This document shows positions 57,165 through 64,000 of a stretch of DNA of 64,000 nt, in pieces; position 1 is the stretch's first letter; each line of letters opens with the position of its first letter. The notes under the pieces were generated by a model. It ran no database searches and had not been told where the DNA came from. It was given only the letters and a program-made list of their open reading frames with translations. The position numbers and the translations under genes are program-made. The stretch lies in NCBI GenBank assembly GCA_024687305.1, contig JAILEQ010000073.1:1-64000 (forward strand). Reading direction: 5' to 3'. This DNA comes from Lachnospiraceae bacterium. GTDB taxonomy: Bacteria > Bacillota > Clostridia > Lachnospirales > Lachnospiraceae.

Positions 57165-57863
57165 TTATGCATCCGGGCCCGATTCGGGATCGGCTGCGGG
57201 TACTGTGGCTTCAGCCGCGAGTTTAAGTTCGTGAACTCTTTCCTCGTATGATTTAAGTAAGTTGACCGCGTCTTCCGAAATGAAACCTTTCTGATAAGCA
57301 TTCATCTCATCATAGGTCTGTCTTAACGATCCGATCGCGTCTTCATACTCAAGAGTCAAGTCTCTTAAATCCGGAAGTGAAGCAAGAGCCGTTACAAATT
57401 TCTTGCCGAGATTGTAAGCCTGTGAATATTCCGCATCGATGACCTGGTAAACATCGTCTACCGAGTAAAGTTCTTCATCGATCGAAATGTAGGCTTTGTT
57501 GCCTTCGTAAACCACATAATCGACGATGCCCTGAGCATATTCCGTATTGCCGGTCTGAGAATTTGTTACCTTACAGATAACTTCCTGACCAACCAATGTG
57601 CCTGCTCTTTGGAAACTCATCGTAGCCGAAAGGTTCTGCATCTCTTCAAGCTGTGAGAATGTAGCGAGCTGTGAGATGTATTCGGTATTATCGGTGGGCT
57701 CGAGCGGATCCTGGTATTTCATCTGAGCTACCAAGAGCTGCAGGAAAGCATCTTTGTCGAGGTTTGAAGAACTGTTTGCTTTCTCGGAAGAAAGTGAAAT
57801 GGATGACGCCGTTGACTTTTGGATCTCGCCGTCTTTAACCAGTGCTGAAATGTTGTTTGCCAT
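57165..57863 (-). CDS. flgD: Flagellar hook assembly scaffold FlgD
   Basis: LDKDAFLQLLVAQMKYQDPLEPTDNTEYISQLATFSQLEEMQNLSATM. Confidence 0.94.
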   Translation of the reverse strand: MANNISALVKDGEIQKSTASSISLSSEKANSSSNLDKDAFLQLLVAQMKYQDPLEPTDNTEYISQLATFSQLEEMQNLSATMSFQRAGTLVGQEVICKVTNSQTGNTEYAQGIVDYVVYEGNKAYISIDEELYSVDDVYQVIDAEYSQAYNLGKKFVTALASLPDLRDLTLEYEDAIGSLRQTYDEMNAYQKGFISEDAVNLLKSYEERVHELKLAAEATVPAADPESGPDA

Positions 57864-57885
57864 GTTGTTCCTCCGTTCTTAGTTC

Positions 57886-59325
57886 CTAAACCGTGTAGTC
57901 TATGGTGTTTCCGTTCTGTCTCATGATGTCTTGTCTTAAGATGTCTTCATCTTCAAGTTCTGTCTCATCCTCTGCGTCAAGATTAAGTCTTCGAACCGCT
58001 CTCGATCTTGTCTGCTGTTCTTCGTTTCTTCTTTCGCTGTCGGAGAGATTTCTTTCAAATTCGTGGCTTCCTACCATTACTTCGACCGCTTCCACCGTTA
58101 CACCTTTGGCTTCGAGTGTTTCTCTTAACACCAATGCCTGGCTTTCGATGATTGCTTTCACCGATTCGTTCTGAGCTATGAACTGTGCTGTCATCGCTCC
58201 TTCGTGATTTGCCGAAATCCTTACGCTGACGTTTCCAAGTGATTCGGGGTGAAGTCTTAAGCTGATCTCTGTGGTCTCGGGTGTTGCCTCAACTCTGATA
58301 CTTTCGGTTATCTGATCGATGATCGCTTTTGCGTCGACTTCGGTATAAACCGTTGTGACTTCTTTTGCATTTAACGCCTCTCTCGTTTTATCGATAAGAT
58401 TCTGTGTAAATGTAACGATCGGCTCTTTGACCTCGTGCTCATCGTTTAAAGGTTTTGCCGTTTCTGTTTTGACGGTCTGTGAAAGATCTTCGTTCGAGTT
58501 CTGTTCTTTCGCATTTGTTTCATTTAAGACCAGAGCTTTCGAAACATTAAGTTCTTCTTTGGGTTCCTCGATCTGTGAAACCTCTTCGTTCTTAACTTCT
58601 CTGCTTTCGGATCTTGCTTCAAAACTTTTAACGTTGATCTCGATCACGGGAGTTTCGTTCTCTTCTTCGATCGGAAGCTCTGTATCGATAGGATTTTCTT
58701 CAGCGGGTATTACGGATGTTTCCTTGAGTACCGCTTCGAAAACTTCGGGATCGATATCAAGATCTTCTTCAAGGTTCGGAAGAATCTCTTCAACCGTCTT
58801 TGTGATCTCTCCGATCGCATCGTATAGTTCTGCGTTCGTTACCAAACTTATCGCTCCTTCGGCATCGGAAAGTTCAATGGCTATCTCGGGGATCGTCTCC
58901 GGAATGAGAAGTGCCGTCTGTGTGAGACCGAGAATGGCAAGTGCCTCTGTGATCTCTTCCTCTGTCACGTCGAGTTCTTCTTCGATCTTTAAGATCACGG
59001 ATTCGACTGCCTCTTTCAAGGTGTCCACATCAGTTTCCTCAACAGGTCTTTCTTCGAAGTTGTTTTCGCCTGTGACTTTGGAGTTTTGTGTGTCATCCGC
59101 GGGCTTCACCGAATCTTTGACCGCTTCGTTGACTTTCTCGGGCTTACGTGCACTGACCTTGCCGCTTTCATCGGAAAGTTTTTCGGGTTCTGCGTTCGCA
59201 GCATCCTTTGAAGAATTCATGAAGCTTGAAAAATCGGCTTTTTCAACCTTTGCGGAAGACATCTGTGAATACGCAAGTAACGCTGTGGCGCTGTCCTGGG
59301 TATTCATAACCTGGTTACTGGTCAT
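57886..59325 (-). CDS. fliK: Flagellar hook-length control protein FliK
   Basis: Acidic variable N-terminus; C-terminal SLRLHPESLGNVSVRISANHEGAMTAQFIAQNESVKAIIESQALVLRETLEAKGVTVEAVEVMVG. Start at MTSNQ behind a GAGGAGG RBS. Confidence 0.92.
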   Translation of the reverse strand: MTSNQVMNTQDSATALLAYSQMSSAKVEKADFSSFMNSSKDAANAEPEKLSDESGKVSARKPEKVNEAVKDSVKPADDTQNSKVTGENNFEERPVEETDVDTLKEAVESVILKIEEELDVTEEEITEALAILGLTQTALLIPETIPEIAIELSDAEGAISLVTNAELYDAIGEITKTVEEILPNLEEDLDIDPEVFEAVLKETSVIPAEENPIDTELPIEEENETPVIEINVKSFEARSESREVKNEEVSQIEEPKEELNVSKALVLNETNAKEQNSNEDLSQTVKTETAKPLNDEHEVKEPIVTFTQNLIDKTREALNAKEVTTVYTEVDAKAIIDQITESIRVEATPETTEISLRLHPESLGNVSVRISANHEGAMTAQFIAQNESVKAIIESQALVLRETLEAKGVTVEAVEVMVGSHEFERNLSDSERRNEEQQTRSRAVRRLNLDAEDETELEDEDILRQDIMRQNGNTIDYTV

Positions 59326-59386
59326 TTTGTTCCTCCTCTCTTCAGTTATCAATGTGCTTGCCGATGCACCACCGTGCGCGGCGCAA

Positions 59387-59408
59387 TGCATATCGCAAGC
59401 GATATGCG
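59387..59408 (-). repeat. Hairpin upstream of fliK
   Basis: GCATATCGC-AA-GCGATATGC perfect 9-bp stem, extendable by one wobble and two A-T pairs. Confidence 0.7.
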
Positions 59409-59491
59409 TTTGTGATGGTTCCTCGAATATCTTAGAAAGATTTTCGTTTGACCCCTCACTATATAATTTATCGGTTGGACCGATACTATTC

Positions 59492-60358
59492 TTAACCCTC
59501 GGGGTCCATAATTTTTGTTAATTTTGCGGCAACAGTTTTATCCATTACTCCGAGGATCTTTCCTCTTGTATCGGAATCCATTACCCAAAGTATCCTTGCC
59601 GCAAGCTGGAGGTCGTCGGTCATGGCTTCGAATATCGCAGCGGCTTCTTTGGGCTTCATTGCAGCATAGGCCGCAGCGTAATTTTTGACTTCCTCGTCCT
59701 CTTCGAGCTGTCTTATCACCTGCTTGTACAAAGCTTCCGCCGTAGCCGGATCCATCTCCTGATAGAATTTGGTGTATTCCTCGGGGCCGGGCCCTTTGTC
59801 GGAGTAAACGACCTCTTCGTAAAACTGCTCTTTTATGCGTTGGAACTCGATCTGCATATTTTCAAATTCCTTAAGACGGGCAACTTCCTTCTTAAGGTCT
59901 TCAAGTTCCGTGGAATCATACGAGTTCACTTCCTGCGCATGCTCAAGTTCGAGTTCAAGAACCTTTATGTAATCAACCGCTTCTTTAAGGCTCTTGTAAC
60001 CGCCGATCGCACTCTCCTCGGGAACTTCGGTGTCTCCCGAATTGGGAAGTATCTTATTTACGACCGGAACGTCCTTAAGCAAAGGAGTCAGTATTTCCGA
60101 TCCGAAATGCCACACGTCCAGCTTGACGATAAGACAAAGAATGGCAAGCCATATGAAAACTATGACTACGGTAATAAAAAACGATGAGACTCCGCCGCCC
60201 GATTCTTCTTCGTCTTCGATCTCAGCTTCGCGCTTCGATATCTCTTTGGCACGCTTTTTTATTTCCTGCTTTTGCTTTTTTTCTTCGGCTTTAAGCTTTT
60301 TGCGCTCTTCTTTTATTTTTTTCTTTTCCGCTGCCGCGGGATTGTCGTTCGCTGCCAT
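59492..60358 (-). CDS. MotE/YlxF-like flagellar operon protein with MgtE-N-like C-terminus
   Basis: N-terminal Lys-rich coiled coil, TM SSFFITVVIVFIWLAILCLIV, C-terminal AAYAAMKPKEAAAIFEAMTDDLQLAARILWVMDSDTRGKILGVMDKTVAAKLTKIM. Confidence 0.85.
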   Translation of the reverse strand: MAANDNPAAAEKKKIKEERKKLKAEEKKQKQEIKKRAKEISKREAEIEDEEESGGGVSSFFITVVIVFIWLAILCLIVKLDVWHFGSEILTPLLKDVPVVNKILPNSGDTEVPEESAIGGYKSLKEAVDYIKVLELELEHAQEVNSYDSTELEDLKKEVARLKEFENMQIEFQRIKEQFYEEVVYSDKGPGPEEYTKFYQEMDPATAEALYKQVIRQLEEDEEVKNYAAAYAAMKPKEAAAIFEAMTDDLQLAARILWVMDSDTRGKILGVMDKTVAAKLTKIMDPEG

Positions 60359-60369
60359 ATCTGGTCCTC

Positions 60370-60837
60370 TTATCTGTCCGCGCCGGTTGCTTCAAGCTGT
60401 CTTCTTGAGTAGACGAAACTGTTGTGTTCGTCGTTTTCGACGCCTTCTTTATGGTTTTCTTCGGCCATGAATTCTTCGAATGCTTTCTCTCTGAGCTTCT
60501 CGTACATCTTGCGCTCTTTTATCGCTTCGACGAGTTTGAGCCTTTCCTCCTCGAGAGCATCCTCGGCCCTTTTCACTGCCTGTCGCTGGTCGACTATGTA
60601 TTCTTTTATCCGGACTATCGATTCTTCGTTGTCCAAAATATCCTGTAAGACCAGATTGCTGTCTCGAAGGTGTCTTCCTTCATCTTCGTAAAAAGAAAGA
60701 CGGTCCATAAGCCCTGCCAGTTTAAGTTCTTCGTCGTCCAGTCTTCTTCTGGCCGCGGCAAAGCTGAGTTTCTGCTGCTCTTCCAGTCTTAACTTGATAT
60801 TGAGTACGCTTTGAAGTCTGAATACAAACCTTGCCAT
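60370..60837 (-). CDS. fliJ: Flagellar export chaperone FliJ
   Basis: ARFVFRLQSVLNIKLRLEEQQKLSFAAARRRLDDEELKL coiled coil; adjacent to fliI. Confidence 0.9.
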   Translation of the reverse strand: MARFVFRLQSVLNIKLRLEEQQKLSFAAARRRLDDEELKLAGLMDRLSFYEDEGRHLRDSNLVLQDILDNEESIVRIKEYIVDQRQAVKRAEDALEEERLKLVEAIKERKMYEKLREKAFEEFMAEENHKEGVENDEHNSFVYSRRQLEATGADR

Positions 60838-62177
60838 TATTTATCCGTTTCCGTATTCGCATCTTCGGCAAATATAGCCCTCATACCGGCCAAAGTCTCT
60901 TCAAAAGAAACTTTTTCGTCGGTCTCCTGTCTCAAAAACGCATTTACGGACCTTATTTTTGCTATGGCGTCATCGATATCGGGATTGCTCCCTTCTCTGT
61001 ATGCACCTATGTTTATAAGATCTTCGGCTTCGGCATATGTTGCCATTATGTTCTTTATCTTGCCGGCTAAAGTTTTATGCTCTTTGTCGGCTATCTGGGA
61101 CATACATCTTGAAATACTCATAAGAACGTCTATCGCCGGATAATGGTTTCTTTGGGCAAGACGGCGGTTTAACATTATATGTCCGTCAAGTATGCTTCTC
61201 GCCGTGTCGGTTATGGGTTCGTTAAAATCGTCGCCGTCCACAAGAACGGTGTAAAGACCGGTGATCGAACCTTTATCGCTGCGTCCGGCTCTTTCCAGAA
61301 GCTTGGGCATCTCCGCATAAACGCTCGGAGGATAACCTCTCGATACCGGGGGCTCACCGCTTGCAAGTCCTATCTCTCTTTGAGCCATCGAAAAACGCGT
61401 GAGAGAGTCCATCATCAAAAGAACATCTTTCCCTTTGTCTCTGAAATATTCCGCTATCGCGGTCGCGGTCTTAGCCGCTTTTGTACGTTCCAAAGCCGGT
61501 CTGTCACTTGTCGCTATAACGAGTACCGAACGCTTCATACCCTCTTCGCCGAGATCGCGTTCCACGAACTCTCTGACCTCACGGCCACGCTCGCCTATCA
61601 AAGCTATAACATTGATGTCCGCTTTTGTATTCCTTGCGAACATACCCATGATGGTCGATTTTCCGACACCCGAACCCGCAAATATACCGATCCTTTGTCC
61701 TTTACCGACAGTTAAAAGCCCGTCAACGGCTCTTACGCCGAGAGTCAGCACTTCATCTATGATCTTTCTTGACATGGGATCGGGCGGAGGAGCTTCTATC
61801 GGATACGTGATCCCCTTTACGCTCACTCCCGCAGGCGGGTTTCCAAGACCGTCAAGGCAGAGTCCCAAAAGGTCATCGCTTACAACTACGCTTAACGGAT
61901 GCTGCTCGTTTTCAACAAGGCAGCCGTTAGCTATGCCGTCAACTTTTCCATAGGGCATAAGAAGTACCTTGCCGTCTTTAAAGCCTACCACTTCCGCAGT
62001 GGCGAGCGCCCGTGCACCGTCTTTTGAATAGATCGTGCACATATCTGCGAGTTTACAGTCAGGCCCGTAACTTTCGATCGTAAGACCGACGGCGTTTGCT
62101 ATCTTGCCCTGAGATTTATAAAAAGGTTTTCCTTTTATTTCCGTATATTTTGAGAAATCTATATCTGCGGAAAGCAT
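60837..62177 (-). CDS. fliI: Flagellum-specific ATPase FliI
   Basis: GIFAGSGVGKSTIMGMFARNTKADINVIALIGERGREVREFVERDLG; SLTRFSMAQREIGLASGEPPVSRGYPPSVYAEMPKLLERAG. Confidence 0.98.
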   Translation of the reverse strand: MLSADIDFSKYTEIKGKPFYKSQGKIANAVGLTIESYGPDCKLADMCTIYSKDGARALATAEVVGFKDGKVLLMPYGKVDGIANGCLVENEQHPLSVVVSDDLLGLCLDGLGNPPAGVSVKGITYPIEAPPPDPMSRKIIDEVLTLGVRAVDGLLTVGKGQRIGIFAGSGVGKSTIMGMFARNTKADINVIALIGERGREVREFVERDLGEEGMKRSVLVIATSDRPALERTKAAKTATAIAEYFRDKGKDVLLMMDSLTRFSMAQREIGLASGEPPVSRGYPPSVYAEMPKLLERAGRSDKGSITGLYTVLVDGDDFNEPITDTARSILDGHIMLNRRLAQRNHYPAIDVLMSISRCMSQIADKEHKTLAGKIKNIMATYAEAEDLINIGAYREGSNPDIDDAIAKIRSVNAFLRQETDEKVSFEETLAGMRAIFAEDANTETDK

Positions 62178-62179
62178 AA

Positions 62180-63061
62180 TTATCTGCCTCCGTAAGAAAG
62201 TGCCCGAAGCGTCTTGGTAAGTTCTTCCACTTCGGTATCTATCGAACAGTCCATGATCCCGAAAGGAGTCTCGACTTTGGCTTCCGTGGCTGTCAGTCTT
62301 TCATCGGATACGACCGAAAGTTCTCCTTTAACTGCGGCTCTTTCTTTTAACTCTTCTTTCAGGGAATCGACAGTTTCAAAATCGATCGGGCTCACACGTA
62401 TAGTGATTTCTTCGCTTGAATCGGCGTTAAACAATGCCGCAAGTATAAGATTCTTCATAACGTCTATCTTTGAGTAGAAAGAATCTCCGAAAACGCTTCT
62501 GTATACATCGGTAATGGTCTCTACCATTCTCGGTTCGAGATCGTCTATGAGCTTTCGGTACTCCGCTTCAAGTTCCGTTCTCTCTTCTTCGATCTTTGCA
62601 TACTTTGCGTTTGCCTCTTCTTCGGCTTTTTTTGTGCCTTCGAAATAACCTTCCGAATAACCTTCCTGTCTTGCTCTTTCACGAAGTTCCTCGACTTCCG
62701 CACGTGCCGTCTCTTTGACTCTTTCTATCTCGGCAAGAGCTTCTTCTTTCATCTTCGATATATCTTCGGCCGTCTCACTTGAAGGCTTGGCATCGTCGAT
62801 CGATTCGCCTTCGACTTCAAAGCCCTCATTGATTGGCTCGCCGCTATCGTCTCTGTCCGCCAAAAGTTCCGCCATGGCAAGCGGATCCATATCGGAAGTG
62901 TTAGCCTGTCCTTCTGCCGAATTATGATCTTCATCATCGAGACTTTCCCGTAAAACACCCGAAAAGCCTTCTAGCCGCTTGGCTACAAGGCTGTTGGTGT
63001 CGATAACTTTGGTGTTTTCGGCAGAAAACTGTATGAAATTTGCCTTAACGATATTAGACAA
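62180..63061 (-). CDS. fliH: Flagellar assembly protein FliH
   Basis: REGYSEGYFEGTKKAEEEANAKYAKIEEERTELEAEY..LIDDLEPRMVETITDVYRSVFGDSFY; between fliG and fliI. Confidence 0.9.
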   Translation of the reverse strand: MSNIVKANFIQFSAENTKVIDTNSLVAKRLEGFSGVLRESLDDEDHNSAEGQANTSDMDPLAMAELLADRDDSGEPINEGFEVEGESIDDAKPSSETAEDISKMKEEALAEIERVKETARAEVEELRERARQEGYSEGYFEGTKKAEEEANAKYAKIEEERTELEAEYRKLIDDLEPRMVETITDVYRSVFGDSFYSKIDVMKNLILAALFNADSSEEITIRVSPIDFETVDSLKEELKERAAVKGELSVVSDERLTATEAKVETPFGIMDCSIDTEVEELTKTLRALSYGGR

Positions 63062-64000
63062 CTATTTCGTCTCCTCCGCCACGCGAGATTACGATCTCGC
63101 CGGAATCTTCGAGTTTTCTTATGATGTTTACTATCTTCTGCTGAGCTTCTTCTACGTCCTTCATACGAACAGGACCCATGAATTCCATGTCTTCCTTGAT
63201 CATAACGGCAAGACGTTTTGAAAGGTTGTTGAATATAGCATTCTGAACCTGCTCGTTTGCAGATTTGAGTGCGGTTGCAAGATCGTTGTTGTCAACGTCA
63301 CGCAGCACTCTTTGTATAGCACGGTCCTCGAGAAGAAGGATATCTTCGAATACGAACATCTTCTTTCTGATCTCGTCCGCAAGTTCGGGCTCTTCGATCT
63401 CGAGAGTTTCCATGATATGTTTTTCCGTACCACGGTCTACGGTATTTAAGATGTCTACAACAGCATCCACGCCACCGATGATCGTGTAATCCTGGTTGAT
63501 GAGCGATGCAAGCTTTGATTCCAAAACCTTCTCCACTTCCTTGATGACGTCGGGACTCGTTCGATCCATTACCGCGATACGCTTGGCAACATCCGACTGT
63601 CTGTCCGGAGGCAGTGCCGAAATGATGAGAGCGGACTGCTGCGCAGAAAGGTAAGAAAGTATAAGGGCGATCGTCTGAGGATGCTCGTCCTGAATAAAGT
63701 TAAGAAGCTGTGATGCATCGGTCTTTCTTACGAACTCGAAAGGTTTAACCTGAAGCGAGGCGGTAAGCTTTCCGATAACATCGACCGCTTTGTCCGATCC
63801 GAGTGCCTTCTCCAAAAGTTCTCTCGCATAACCGATACCGCCTTCGGAAATATACTGCTGAGCGAGGCAGATCTGGTAAAACTCTTCAAGCACTTCTTCC
63901 TTGACCTGAGGTGTGATGCTTCTTGTATTGGCGATCTCAAGCGTGAGCTCTTCTATCTCTTCTTCCTTGAGATGTTTGAAAAGTGCCGCAGACCTCTCGG
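63054..64000 (-). CDS. fliG: Flagellar motor switch protein FliG (5' end beyond the window)
   Basis: LLNFIQDEHPQTIALILSYLSAQQSALIISALPPDRQSDVAKRIAVMDRTSPDVIKEVEKVLESKL; the frame stays open past the 63893 ORF start (SAALFKHLKEEEIEELTLEIANTRSITPQVKEEVLEEF). Confidence 0.97.
   Translation of the reverse strand, partial: ERSAALFKHLKEEEIEELTLEIANTRSITPQVKEEVLEEFYQICLAQQYISEGGIGYARELLEKALGSDKAVDVIGKLTASLQVKPFEFVRKTDASQLLNFIQDEHPQTIALILSYLSAQQSALIISALPPDRQSDVAKRIAVMDRTSPDVIKEVEKVLESKLASLINQDYTIIGGVDAVVDILNTVDRGTEKHIMETLEIEEPELADEIRKKMFVFEDILLLEDRAIQRVLRDVDNNDLATALKSANEQVQNAIFNNLSKRLAVMIKEDMEFMGPVRMKDVEEAQQKIVNIIRKLEDSGEIVISRGGGDEIVV

Noticed and set aside
58355-59521. 388 aa plus-strand ORF, Ser/Thr-rich
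   Set aside because: Antisense to fliK; low complexity comes from Glu-rich codons read on the opposite strand, with no recognisable domain.
1-64000. Prophage, transposon or defence island
   Set aside because: No integrase, transposase, phage structural, restriction or CRISPR-associated gene recognised in any of the supported ORFs.

Overview
This 64 kb window looks like a chromosomal segment of a motile, xylan-using Firmicute. Lachnospiraceae/Butyrivibrio-like is an inference from gene content and order only. Nearly everything is on the minus strand. Right half (about 64000 down to 31765): a near-complete fla/che operon in the order fliG(partial)-fliH-fliI-fliJ-motE-like-fliK-flgD-TIGR02530-like-flgE-flbD-motA-motB-fliL-fliM-fliY-cheY-fliO-fliP-fliQ-fliR-flhB-flhA-flhF-flhG-PilZ-cheB-cheA-cheW-cheC-cheD-small TM protein-fliA-fapA/DUF342-small unknown-SwrB-like-MltG-like. 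It runs, with no visible terminator, into a GH8 gene. Middle (about 31750 to 12500): GH8, SGNH esterase and GH43 genes, an AraC regulator on the plus strand, and a nine-gene locus with two ABC sugar importers lacking an ATPase plus large uncharacterised membrane or extracytoplasmic proteins (CBM-like/SBP fusion, NHL/TPR, YIP1-like, DUF5696-like). Left (about 12174 to 1145): a candidate operon of two adaptor lipoproteins (one with duplicated modules), a MacB/FtsX-like permease, two ABC ATPases (one with a C-terminal AbrB/SpoVT-like domain), a GH43 enzyme and two Cys-rich U32-like paralogs. An ECF sigma gene coupled to a membrane protein lies at the left edge. The best candidates for undescribed biology are the DUF5696/NHL/YIP1/double-importer locus, the adaptor-FtsX-ABC-AbrB-GH43-U32-like operon, a hairpin-bearing element inside the flagellar operon (54807-54964), and a hairpin repeat seen at 12311-12446 and about 59360-59410. 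No tRNA, rRNA, CRISPR array, transposase or prophage gene was recognised.
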